Of a stretch of 27,568 nucleotides of DNA, positions 7,636 through 15,926 are shown one piece after another (positions within the stretch are counted from its first letter, which is position 1; every line of letters begins with the position of its first letter). Below the pieces are notes generated by a model. That model was not told the origin of the DNA and did not search any database. It saw nothing but the letters and a program-made list of their open reading frames with translations. The DNA is from Candidatus Saccharimonadota bacterium (GTDB lineage: Bacteria > Patescibacteriota > Saccharimonadia > Saccharimonadales > Saccharimonadaceae): the NCBI GenBank assembly GCA_003979185.1, contig RYWJ01000011.1, positions 1-27,568 on the forward strand. The letters run 5' to 3'. The translations under genes were made by a program, and so were the position numbers.

Positions 7636-8700
7636 CTACACTACGCGTTTTTGTTTGGATTTGCCCAATGGCCTTTTAATAACTTGTTTAATGCTTGGAG
7701 CCGGTTTAAGTTTGACGGTATGACCAGAAGTAAGCTTACTAAGCTTAGGCGCGGCCTTTAATGGTTTGCTAGCGGCGTACCACTGATTAGCCGAATCGCG
7801 TTCGTACTTCTTCACTGGTGCTTTCTTGATAGACTGAGGTTTAGTTGTGTTAATAATATGAGTATTGCTTTTCGATTTGGTGACTTGTGAAGAAAGTTTG
7901 CTTGGTTTTTGGACTATATTGTTGTTATTTGCATAGACTTTTTGGATAACTGGCTTTTGTGTGACGATATGGAGCTCTGGCTCAGACTCTTTTGCGGGAA
8001 GAGTGTCTTCATTGGTCAAACGATAGATACCATGAACTTTCTGGTCAGCAATTACGCGACCATCTTTTAGCGTGACGACACGCTTTCGAAGGTTATTAAC
8101 GATATTCTCATCGTGTGTAGTAACTAATAATGTAGTGCCAAAGTCATTAATCTTCTGTAATAAATCGATAATCTCAGTACGGGTCAACTTATCTAGATTG
8201 CCAGTTGGCTCATCGGCGATGAGGATTTTTGGTTGACGCGCCATGGAGCGAGCAATACTGACGCGCTGTCGTTCGCCGCCGGAAAGATGAGTTGGGAACT
8301 TGTTGGCCTTACTCTCCAGCCCAACAAGGTCAAGTACTTTTGGCACAGTTTTAAGAATTTCTCGATTGCTCATGCCAGCGATCTCTAAGGCGAAGGCTAC
8401 ATTTTCAAAGACTGTACGCGTTGGCAATAACTTATAGTCCTGGAATACAACTCCTAAACGGCGACGATAGTGCGGAATATGGCGACGCCTGACAAAGTCT
8501 AGATCAATTCCACCAACCACTATTTTTCCAGAATCTGGCAATTCTTCTTTGGTAATCATTTTGATTAGAGTAGATTTGCCAGCACCAGACTTACCTACCA
8601 AAAACACAAACTCATGTGGATCAATATGTAACGAGATATTGTCCAATACTGGTTCTTCATCACCAGGATAAGTTTTGGTTACGCGGTCAAGCAGAATCAT
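7636..8700 (-). CDS. ftsE: Cell-division ABC transporter ATPase FtsE with long basic C-terminal tail
   Basis: The ATPase part (about residues 1-225) has Walker A GKSGAGKST at 36-44, Q-loop FQDY, signature LSGGE at 139-143 and Walker B ILIADE at 159-164. With FtsX it forms the complex that couples ATP hydrolysis to peptidoglycan cleavage at the septum. I chose the ATG at 8698-8700 (354 residues). A frame begins at 8718, but the six extra codons lie inside the promoter, and position 8700 fits the leaderless layout. After the ATPase come about 130 residues that are Lys/Ser/Pro-rich and probably disordered, absent from the usual ~220-230-residue FtsE. That tail may contact nucleic acid, membrane or divisome proteins; its function is not known. 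Confidence 0.92.
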   Translation of the reverse strand: MILLDRVTKTYPGDEEPVLDNISLHIDPHEFVFLVGKSGAGKSTLIKMITKEELPDSGKIVVGGIDLDFVRRRHIPHYRRRLGVVFQDYKLLPTRTVFENVAFALEIAGMSNREILKTVPKVLDLVGLESKANKFPTHLSGGERQRVSIARSMARQPKILIADEPTGNLDKLTRTEIIDLLQKINDFGTTLLVTTHDENIVNNLRKRVVTLKDGRVIADQKVHGIYRLTNEDTLPAKESEPELHIVTQKPVIQKVYANNNNIVQKPSKLSSQVTKSKSNTHIINTTKPQSIKKAPVKKYERDSANQWYAASKPLKAAPKLSKLTSGHTVKLKPAPSIKQVIKRPLGKSKQKRVV

Positions 8701-8706
8701 ATTATT

Positions 8707-8715
8707 ATAATACCA
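8707..8715 (-). promoter_or_regulatory. Leaderless extended -10 promoter of ftsE
   Basis: TGG-TATTAT, 6 nt, then ATG on the minus strand. A partial -35 (TTGTAA) lies 17 nt further upstream. This supports the shorter ftsE start. Confidence 0.5.
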
Positions 8716-8748
8716 CAAACACTTTGGACTTACAATATTCCCAATGAT

Positions 8749-9834
8749 TTATTTTTCTGCAGCTGATTCTAAATAAGCGTTAATGAAGCCTTCCAGATCC
8801 CCATCAAGAATTTTTTCGGGTTCTTTGCTTTCGTACTTAGTGCGAGTATCTTTGACTAATTTGTAAGGTTGCAGGACATAATTGCGGATTTGCTGACCCC
8901 ACGACGCAGATTCACCAGCACGTAATTTGTCAATACTCTCGGCCTGCTGTTCTTGCTGTAACTGGATAAGCTTGCCACGCAGAATTTCCATAGCTTTTTC
9001 CTTGTTTTGCAATTGTGAACGTTCGTTTTGGATAGCTACTACGGTGTTAGTTGGCAAATGCGTGATGCGTACAGCTGAATTTGTGGTATTTACGGACTGA
9101 CCCCCATGTCCACCAGAGTGATATACGTCAATACGCAAATCTTTATCATTAATTTTTATATTATTGTCCGCCTCAACAATTGGCAAGATTTCTACCAATG
9201 CAAATGAAGTTTGCCGTAAATTATCGGCGTTAAATGGCGATAAGCGTACTAAGCGATGTACTCCATGTTCCCCCTTCAATAAACCATAAACGTTTATGCC
9301 AGTTAGCTCATAAACTGCAGTTTTAATTCCTGCTTCTTCGCCTGTCGTTCTTTCGAAGCAGCTAGCTTTAAAATTTTGCCTTTCTGCAAAGCGTAAGTAC
9401 ATGCGCTCAAGCATACTTGCCCAGTCCATCGCCTCTACGCCTCCAGCTCCAGAAGTGATGCGAACAATTGCGCCAAGATGATCGTATCTACCCTGAAAAC
9501 GCAGTGCTCGTTGTAATTTTTTAAAATCTTGTTCGGAAGCTTGGAGCTGAGCTTCTAGCTCATCGTTCAGATCGGGGTCATTGAGTTTTATTAAGTCGCC
9601 CAAGTCTTCGACTTGTACTCGTAGTAATTTCCAGGGTTGGACTTCGTCATTGAGTCGAGCAAGATTTTCATTTTGCTCACGTGCATAATCAGGATTACTC
9701 CAAAGGTTTGGATCGCTAATTTGAGCCTCAAGTTGCGCAATTCGGGCAGTCTTGTCATCCAATTTTAATTTCTGCCAAGCAGTATCTAGGTCATTGCGCA
9801 GACTTTCCAGCCTTTTAGATATATTATTAGCCAT
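8749..9834 (-). CDS. prfB: Peptide chain release factor 2
   Basis: RF2 recognises UAA and UGA and triggers peptide release. The 361-residue protein has the N-terminal helical domain, the codon-recognition tripeptide S199-P-F201 and the catalytic GGQ at 244-246 in SGGHGGQSVN. Its presence argues that UGA is read as stop here, unlike Gracilibacteria and Absconditabacteria. The frame is continuous from ATG, with no in-frame UGA near codon 25, so the programmed +1 frameshift that autoregulates many prfB genes is absent. Its ATG overlaps the murD stop by one base (TAATG), so the two are coupled. Confidence 0.95.
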   Translation of the reverse strand: MANNISKRLESLRNDLDTAWQKLKLDDKTARIAQLEAQISDPNLWSNPDYAREQNENLARLNDEVQPWKLLRVQVEDLGDLIKLNDPDLNDELEAQLQASEQDFKKLQRALRFQGRYDHLGAIVRITSGAGGVEAMDWASMLERMYLRFAERQNFKASCFERTTGEEAGIKTAVYELTGINVYGLLKGEHGVHRLVRLSPFNADNLRQTSFALVEILPIVEADNNIKINDKDLRIDVYHSGGHGGQSVNTTNSAVRITHLPTNTVVAIQNERSQLQNKEKAMEILRGKLIQLQQEQQAESIDKLRAGESASWGQQIRNYVLQPYKLVKDTRTKYESKEPEKILDGDLEGFINAYLESAAEK

Positions 9835-11057
9835 TAAACTAGTTCCTGTACGAGTTTTTGAAATTCTGCGCCGCGTGCATAGACATTGTCAAACATATCA
9901 AAACTGGCAGCGGCTGGTGACATTAGAACGATTGCGGGTTGCGAAAGTTGTTCAGCAGAAGCCCTAGCTTTTAGTAGTGCATTTGGCAAACTGTCAGCAA
10001 GCTCAGCATGCTCGAGAAGTTTAATGAGTTCTTTTCCTGATTCGCCGATAAGAATAGTTTTCTTGAGATTTGAAGTGCTTTGGATGTAATTAGCGATTTC
10101 CGGCAGATCTTGATTATTAGTCTTATCGCGACCACCAGCAATTAGTACAATTGGTTGCTCAGGAAAAGCCTTCAATGCTACTTCAAGCGAAGTCGGTGTA
10201 GTAGAAAAGTTATCATCAAAGTATTTCACTTGGTTTAGGGTGCGTAAATATTGTAAGCGATGTGGTAGTCCCTGAAACTTCGCAAAAGTTGTAATGATTT
10301 TCTGAGAATATTTTTTGATAAAATCAGTTAATCCTATGTGATAAAAACTTGATACAGCCAGAAGGGCGGCTTCGGCATTATCCTGATTGTGTTTGCCAGG
10401 AATGTTTAAGTGTGACAAAACTTTGGTCAGCTCAGCATTCTTTAGTGGATAGGCAAGCTTTTGAGCGGAACTCAGTTGTGCAATTTGCAAGGAGTAGGGA
10501 TTCTTACTGTAGTATATACATACATCAGTTGCAGTTTGATGCTTGACGATGTTAGCCTTAGCTTGGACATAGTCGGTAAAGTCTTTATGTACATTAAGAT
10601 GATCTGGCTCGATGCCAAGTATAACGGCTATTTTTGGCGAAACATCTAAGTCCCACAGCTGAAAGCTGCTCATTTCGTATATAACTACATCGTTGGGTTT
10701 AATGTCATCCAGAATATCTAGAGCGGGATTACCTATATTGCCTACCAGCCAGACTTTTTGATCAAGAGCCTTGAATAGATCGGTAATTAAGGAGCAAGTA
10801 GTGCCTTTGCCTTTTGTGCCAGTGACGCCAATAATCGGGCATGGACAATGATCAAAAAAGTACTTTGTCATACTAGAAAAGTTTTGCTGTGGCGGTACAG
10901 ATGGGCTACGTAAAATTAAATCAAAATCATTGAAATCTCGACCATTCAAATCCTTTGGATCAAAGTCATCAATTATTTCTACTTTTGCTCCGCGTTTCTG
11001 AAAATACTGCTCGGCACTTTTCCCCTCTTTACCGTATCCTAAAATCCCAACTTGCAT
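9834..11057 (-). CDS. murD: UDP-N-acetylmuramoyl-L-alanine:D-glutamate ligase
   Basis: MurD adds D-glutamate to UDP-MurNAc-L-Ala in the cytosolic part of peptidoglycan synthesis. The 407-residue protein has the N-terminal nucleotide-binding fold (GILGYGKEGKSAEQYF), the ATP loop TGTKGKGTT around 79-87, EMSSFQLWD, EPDHLNVHKDF and the C-terminal domain motifs DDNFSTTPTS and AGGRDKTNNQDL. It is slightly shorter than typical (about 440). It heads a transcript continuing into prfB and has a leaderless-type promoter. Confidence 0.93.
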   Translation of the reverse strand: MQVGILGYGKEGKSAEQYFQKRGAKVEIIDDFDPKDLNGRDFNDFDLILRSPSVPPQQNFSSMTKYFFDHCPCPIIGVTGTKGKGTTCSLITDLFKALDQKVWLVGNIGNPALDILDDIKPNDVVIYEMSSFQLWDLDVSPKIAVILGIEPDHLNVHKDFTDYVQAKANIVKHQTATDVCIYYSKNPYSLQIAQLSSAQKLAYPLKNAELTKVLSHLNIPGKHNQDNAEAALLAVSSFYHIGLTDFIKKYSQKIITTFAKFQGLPHRLQYLRTLNQVKYFDDNFSTTPTSLEVALKAFPEQPIVLIAGGRDKTNNQDLPEIANYIQSTSNLKKTILIGESGKELIKLLEHAELADSLPNALLKARASAEQLSQPAIVLMSPAAASFDMFDNVYARGAEFQKLVQELV

Positions 11058-11063
11058 AGTTAT

Positions 11064-11072
11064 AGTATATCA
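11064..11072 (-). promoter_or_regulatory. Leaderless extended -10 promoter of murD
   Basis: TGA-TATACT, 6 nt, then ATG on the minus strand. No ribosome binding site is present. Confidence 0.5.
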
Positions 11073-11096
11073 TAGATTTGGCGGGTAAGTCGCAGG

Positions 11097-12371
11097 CTAG
11101 TCGAATTTAAGTTGTTCAGCCATTTCAATGATGAGGGCTTTTTCGACCGAGCTAACAGCGACCATAGCATTGATATTGCTACTAATAAATTCTCTTGCCA
11201 GCTTGACGATTTCATCTTTCGTAATATTTTTAACTAAAGTTGGGAGATTGGAGTACTTTTCAATTGTTCCGTTAGTAAAATACCCGTCAGCGTAATAGTC
11301 GGAAATTTGCCCAACAGTCTGAGCACCAATCTGATAGCGCCCAGTCGCATAAGACTTAGCATTCAGTAAATCTTTATCGCTAATTTCTCCAGTTAGAATC
11401 TTCACAAGTTCTTTATGAATGAGCTTGAATAATTTAACTGAATTTTCTGCGTTGACTTCTCCATCAAAATCCCACGATGCGTCGTACCAACCATTATTAA
11501 TATCGCTACCCATACCATAAACAAGACCATTTTTGCGTGCCTGACCCAGAATATTACTACTCATTGTGCCAGTTAGTAAATGATTTAAACAATTCATGGC
11601 ATAGATTTCAGATGGCTCAAGTTTACGGGGTATCATCCAAGTAAAAGCGAAAGTAATGTTTGATGCGTCTTTTCGGCGAATCAATACTGGTGCGGAGGAT
11701 TGTAACTCATTTGTAGGAATAGCAAAACGCTCTCCTGGTCGAAGATTCCAATTGTTGAGCATTCTGATAATCTTCCGCTTTTTCCCCCACAGATTACCAG
11801 CGATAATGAAACGTAAATTGTGTGCCGTGTGGGTGCGGCGATAGTGTTCACGAATATCTTTTAGTTCGATATTATTAATGGTTTTTAAGCGCTCTTGTAA
11901 ATCTGGTACATTTTCACCAACTAGCTGTTGTAGTCGTGGCCATAACAAGCGCGAATAGTCATTCATATAGCCAGTTAGCTCGGCCCGTACGTTACCTTTC
12001 TCACTTTTGAGTTCTTCCTCATTAAACCTTGGTTCGGCGATAGCAATTTGCTGTAATTTGATAATTCGATCCCACTCAAAATCAGCGCATTCACTCTCGT
12101 AGCACACTGAAAAATCTGATGTCCACGCATTGTGGTAAGCACCATTTTTGGTAAATTCTGCTTCGAATTTCTGTTCATTGGAAAATTCAGCATTGGCACC
12201 AAAAGCTAAGTGCTCAACAATATGGGCAATTTCATAGACTTCTGGCCTTTTAGCATAACGCATCCCAGCACGAAACTGGAACTTTGCGTTCATGACGCTC
12301 GCACCAGGAACATTAATTAATAAACCTTTTGCACCGGAAGCCAGAACAATTTCTTCAACCGAGTGTTTTAT
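11097..12371 (-). CDS. M16 family zinc metallopeptidase, probable ATA start coupled to secA
   Basis: Members of this family are zinc proteases built from M16 domains. The inverted zinc motif HxxEH is intact (HIVEH), and a glutamate in NVRAE about 77 residues on supplies the third ligand. An ATG exists at 12293, but the frame is open upstream and the extra residues (KHSVEEIVLASGAKGLLIN) match the first beta strands of the family, which the short version would lack. No ATG, GTG or TTG occurs in that stretch. The only sensible start is ATA at 12369-12371, 8 nt after AAAGGA, overlapping the secA stop as ATAA. From there the protein is 424 residues. A single base change or sequencing error from ATG is the alternative. 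It is co-transcribed with secA; substrate unknown. Confidence 0.8.
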   Translation of the reverse strand: MKHSVEEIVLASGAKGLLINVPGASVMNAKFQFRAGMRYAKRPEVYEIAHIVEHLAFGANAEFSNEQKFEAEFTKNGAYHNAWTSDFSVCYESECADFEWDRIIKLQQIAIAEPRFNEEELKSEKGNVRAELTGYMNDYSRLLWPRLQQLVGENVPDLQERLKTINNIELKDIREHYRRTHTAHNLRFIIAGNLWGKKRKIIRMLNNWNLRPGERFAIPTNELQSSAPVLIRRKDASNITFAFTWMIPRKLEPSEIYAMNCLNHLLTGTMSSNILGQARKNGLVYGMGSDINNGWYDASWDFDGEVNAENSVKLFKLIHKELVKILTGEISDKDLLNAKSYATGRYQIGAQTVGQISDYYADGYFTNGTIEKYSNLPTLVKNITKDEIVKLAREFISSNINAMVAVSSVEKALIIEMAEQLKFD

Positions 12372-15151
12372 CGCTGTTTTCCTTTCTTCTTGTTCTGACG
12401 TTCTTTCTTGCGATTGGTTTTGGTAACGTTATGTTTTTGGTTGTGGTTGGTAGAATTTTGAGATGATTTTGTGTTGCTTTCCTTGAACTCATCATCTAAG
12501 CTTTTCTCGCCAGCACTGATTTCGTTCACACCCTTTTCGGTGGCACCCTCAGCCATCTTAGTTAGTTCAGATTCATACTCCTGACCATCCGTGAGTTTAT
12601 CTTCGTTTGCTTCTTGACGTGTCAAACTGAGCAAGATCTTCAAGACCTCTTCGCGTAAATTCTTCTCAAGTCCATCGAAGAGCTTCTGTGACTCGCTACG
12701 GTATTCTACTAGCGGATCACGCTGACCAATACTGCGCCAATGAATACCCTCGCGTAAGTGCTGCATATTCTCTAGATGCTGCATCCATAATGTGTCAAGG
12801 ACTTTCAGATAAACTTCACGCTCGATTTTGCGCATAATTTCCTCGCCAAATTCCGCCTCTTTTTCAGCATATTGACGCTCAATCTCTTTAAGAGCTGCTT
12901 GAGTACGATCTTTTTCTTTGCGTTTCTTACCGATTTCATCAACGAGCTTTTCGTCGGTATAATCAAATACCGCCAAGAATTCATCATTGAACTTTGGATT
13001 AATACGAGAACTATCCTTGGTTAGATCCTCAGCTGCAACTTTCATCAAACGCTTAATCTCGTTGTGGATATTTTCACCATCAAGAATTTTGCGTCGCATA
13101 CCATAAACAACCTTACGATGGCGATTGATGACATTATCGTATTGCACTACGCTTTTGCGTGAGTCGAAATTGAACCCCTCAATGCGCTTTTGTGCTGACT
13201 CTAGAGTTTTAGAAACGGATTTGTTTTGGATCGGTGTATCTTCGTCAATGCCTAGGCGTGCCATAAGCATAGAGATACGATCACCTTGGAAGATACGCAT
13301 TAAATCGTCCTCGCAGCTGACGAAGAACTGCGTAGTGCCGGGATCACCTTGACGACCACCGCGACCACGTAGCTGGTTGTCAACGCGACGGCTATCATGG
13401 CGTTCAGAGCCAATCACTACAAGACCGCCTAATTCTTTGACGCCCTCCCCGAGCTTAATATCAGTACCGCGACCAGCGAGGTTGGTCGCCAGAGTCACTG
13501 CGCCTTTCTCGCCAGCACGTTCTACGATGGCTGCCTCACGTTCGTTGTTTTTGGCGTTCAAGAGTTCATACTTAATACCTTGAGTATCAAGATACTGGGC
13601 AATTTGTTCGTTTTTTTCAATGCTAGCAGACCCGACCAGAACTGGCTGACCACGATCGTGGTATTTCTTAATTTCGGCGGCAATAGCTTTAAGCTTGCCA
13701 GCTTCAGTACGATAGATCAAATCATCTTTGTCGACACGCTGAATTGGGCGGTTAGGCGGAATTTGGATCACGTCTAATGAATAAATCTGCTGAAACTCCT
13801 CTGCTTCGGTGAAAGCGGTACCAGTCATACCAGACAACTTATGATAAAGGCGGAAAAAGTTTTGGAATGAAATGGTGGCAAGTGTCATTGATTCTTGTTT
13901 GACGGCAACGCCTTCCTTAGCCTCAATAGCTTGATGCAGACCTTCATTGTAACGGCGACCTTGCATTAGGCGACCAGTATGCTCATCGACGATCACTACA
14001 TCGCCACTGTTAGTCACAACATAATCCTTGTCGCGCTTAAAGACGATTTGTGCGCGCAAAGCTTGTTCCATATGGTACACCAAGCGGGTATGTTTGGTGG
14101 AATAGAGATTTTTTACGCCAAGTAGAACTTGAACTTTTTCTACACCCTGATCAGTCAAAGCCACACTGCGACGTTTTTCGTCAAAAACGTAATCTTCGTC
14201 AACAAGTTGTGCTGCGATCTTGGCAAATTGATAATACGCATCTGGATTATCGCCGGCGGGCGCCGAGATAATTAATGGTGTACGTGCTTCATCGATTAGA
14301 ATCGAGTCGACCTCATCAACGATTGCGTAGTTAAGCTCTCTTTGGCGCAAGAATTGTGGCTCACTAACCATATTATCGCGCAAATAGTCAAAGCCAAACT
14401 CATTATTAGTACCATAGGTGACATCAGCTTGATATGCTTCTTTGCGGGTGGCTGGCTTAAGATGGCGCATACGCTCATCGGCATGTTCTTCATTTTCGTA
14501 CTCTGGATCATAGACGAAAGAGGCTTGGTTGATAATTACACCTACACTCATGCCCAAGAAGTGATAAACTGGTGCATTCCAACCTGCATCACGTTGAGCC
14601 AAGTAATCATTCACTGTCACAACGTGCACACCGCGACCAGTGAGCGCATTCAAGTAAGCTGGTGCTAAGGCTACCAGTGTCTTACCTTCACCAGTCTTCA
14701 TTTCTGCTACATTACCTTCATGGAGAGCGATACCTCCAATCATCTGCACATCAAAAGGACGCATACCTAATATGCGCTTAGCTGCTTCACGTTCAACCGC
14801 AAAAGCATCGGCAAGAACTTCATTAAGCTCTTTTTCAGAGCCGTCTTTAATCTTGCTCTTTAGAACCTCGGTCTGTTTTTTAAGCTCATCGTCGGTCATA
14901 GCTTCATACTTTGACTCAAGCTTATTAATCTCCATGACTTTCTTGTACATACGGTGGAGAGTCTTCTTTTGTGCATCACCAAAAATACCCTGTAGAATAC
15001 GAGTCAACAAAGTCTTATCAGCCAATTTATCGGTTGGCTTCTTCTCTTTTGCCGGTTTGCTTGGTTTGAGCGGTTTCTTTACTGACTCAACTTTTGTCTT
15101 TGCAACAATCTCCGAGCCAGCCTTTTCATCTTTCGGTGTGCTGGTAGCCAT
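12368..15151 (-). CDS. secA: Preprotein translocase ATPase SecA
   Basis: SecA drives proteins through the SecYEG channel. The 927-residue protein has Walker A TGEGKT at about 153-158, the DEAD-like box DEVDSILIDEARTP, the pre-protein cross-linking region, GTDIKLGEG, and the arginine-finger block RGRGGRQGDPG. Relative to the family it has an N-terminal Lys/Pro-rich extension of about 45 residues. Its C-terminal tail (about 850-927) is charged and ends in a strongly basic KKERQNKKKGKQR in place of the cysteine zinc motif. It is transcribed from its own promoter, with a ribosome binding site (GGAGAAAG) before ATG. Its stop overlaps the ATA start of the M16 peptidase gene. Confidence 0.97.
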   Translation of the reverse strand: MATSTPKDEKAGSEIVAKTKVESVKKPLKPSKPAKEKKPTDKLADKTLLTRILQGIFGDAQKKTLHRMYKKVMEINKLESKYEAMTDDELKKQTEVLKSKIKDGSEKELNEVLADAFAVEREAAKRILGMRPFDVQMIGGIALHEGNVAEMKTGEGKTLVALAPAYLNALTGRGVHVVTVNDYLAQRDAGWNAPVYHFLGMSVGVIINQASFVYDPEYENEEHADERMRHLKPATRKEAYQADVTYGTNNEFGFDYLRDNMVSEPQFLRQRELNYAIVDEVDSILIDEARTPLIISAPAGDNPDAYYQFAKIAAQLVDEDYVFDEKRRSVALTDQGVEKVQVLLGVKNLYSTKHTRLVYHMEQALRAQIVFKRDKDYVVTNSGDVVIVDEHTGRLMQGRRYNEGLHQAIEAKEGVAVKQESMTLATISFQNFFRLYHKLSGMTGTAFTEAEEFQQIYSLDVIQIPPNRPIQRVDKDDLIYRTEAGKLKAIAAEIKKYHDRGQPVLVGSASIEKNEQIAQYLDTQGIKYELLNAKNNEREAAIVERAGEKGAVTLATNLAGRGTDIKLGEGVKELGGLVVIGSERHDSRRVDNQLRGRGGRQGDPGTTQFFVSCEDDLMRIFQGDRISMLMARLGIDEDTPIQNKSVSKTLESAQKRIEGFNFDSRKSVVQYDNVINRHRKVVYGMRRKILDGENIHNEIKRLMKVAAEDLTKDSSRINPKFNDEFLAVFDYTDEKLVDEIGKKRKEKDRTQAALKEIERQYAEKEAEFGEEIMRKIEREVYLKVLDTLWMQHLENMQHLREGIHWRSIGQRDPLVEYRSESQKLFDGLEKNLREEVLKILLSLTRQEANEDKLTDGQEYESELTKMAEGATEKGVNEISAGEKSLDDEFKESNTKSSQNSTNHNQKHNVTKTNRKKERQNKKKGKQR

Positions 15152-15179
15152 TTATCTTTCTCCACAAATTTACTTCCCT

Positions 15180-15188
15180 ATTATAGCA
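15180..15188 (-). promoter_or_regulatory. Extended -10 promoter of secA
   Basis: TGC-TATAAT on the minus strand, about 28 nt before the secA ATG. Unlike the leaderless sites nearby, this transcript would carry a short leader with a ribosome binding site. Confidence 0.6.
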
Positions 15189-15250
15189 TAGTTATACCGA
15201 TAACTATACATAATTCAGGTTAGTTTGGCAAAATATGCCGTTATTTTATA

Positions 15251-15613
15251 TTAGGACTTTCTGCCAAAAAGACCTTTTAGACCTTTTTTACTAAAATTAG
15301 GCGTACTTTCCGTCTTAAAACGACGCACTTGCCCCTTAAGTTTAGCTTCAAGTATATCAATACCAGCAAAAACATTTGAGCATTCGTCTTTTGCGGTAAT
15401 TACTTTTCCTCCAGGGATCTCCATGGCAACTGATATGTCATATTTATTACCGTGTGCCCGGTCAATTTCCGTAACGACAATCTTAGCGATCACGTCTTTC
15501 TTATTGCTTCTTGGCAAATAGCGATCTAGTTTACCAATACGCTTTGTCGCATATTTGCGAAAACTGTCAGAAACTTTATAGTTATTGCCGCTAATTTCGA
15601 TATTATCTATCAA
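15251..15613 (-). CDS. hpf: Ribosome hibernation promoting factor / ribosome-associated inhibitor (short type)
   Basis: A 120-residue member of the HPF/YfiA family, which binds the ribosomal A/P-site region and silences ribosomes in slow growth. The start pattern (IEISGNNYKVSDSFRKYATK) and RIGKLDRYLPR are typical, as is the DISVAMEIPGG strand. The length matches short HPF plus a basic C-terminal tail (FSKKGLKGLFGRKS) and not the long dimerising form. The start is TTG, with a good ribosome binding site (AAAAGGAGC). It lies 12 nt after ybaB in the same transcript. Confidence 0.88.
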   Translation of the reverse strand: MIDNIEISGNNYKVSDSFRKYATKRIGKLDRYLPRSNKKDVIAKIVVTEIDRAHGNKYDISVAMEIPGGKVITAKDECSNVFAGIDILEAKLKGQVRRFKTESTPNFSKKGLKGLFGRKS

Positions 15614-15625
15614 GGTAGCTCCTTT

Positions 15626-15922
15626 TTAGAGGCCAAGACTTCCAAGTCCGCCCATTAATGGTTTCATTTTGTCGGTTGCGATTTCTTGTGCTTTCGCATA
15701 GCCATCGCGCATACAATCTTCAATCCAATGTTCTAGCTCTTGGATATCATCCAAATCAACTTTGGTTGGGTTAATTTTGACGCTTTTGATTTTAAGCTCA
15801 CCGGTAATTTGTACTGTAACCGCACCGTCACCAGCTTCAACCTCTACGATCTCATTCTTAAGAGATTTCTGCGCTTTGCGCAACTGATTTAGCATCTTCA
15901 TTTGATCCATAGTAGCACCCAT
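15626..15922 (-). CDS. YbaB/EbfC family nucleoid-associated protein
   Basis: A 98-residue DNA-binding protein of the YbaB family, which forms small dimers that bind DNA. Recognisable parts are the N-terminal helix MKMLNQLRKAQKSLKN, the central strand GDGAVTVQITGELKIKSV and the C-terminal helix with MKPLMGGLGSLGL. In most bacteria ybaB sits between dnaX and recR; here it follows a membrane glycosyltransferase gene and recR is not present. The start lies 4 nt after the stop of that gene, with AAAGGAG inside its end, so the two are coupled. The upstream GTG of that gene is probably the transcription start for all three genes. Confidence 0.9.
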   Translation of the reverse strand: MGATMDQMKMLNQLRKAQKSLKNEIVEVEAGDGAVTVQITGELKIKSVKINPTKVDLDDIQELEHWIEDCMRDGYAKAQEIATDKMKPLMGGLGSLGL

Positions 15923-15926
15923 TTTT

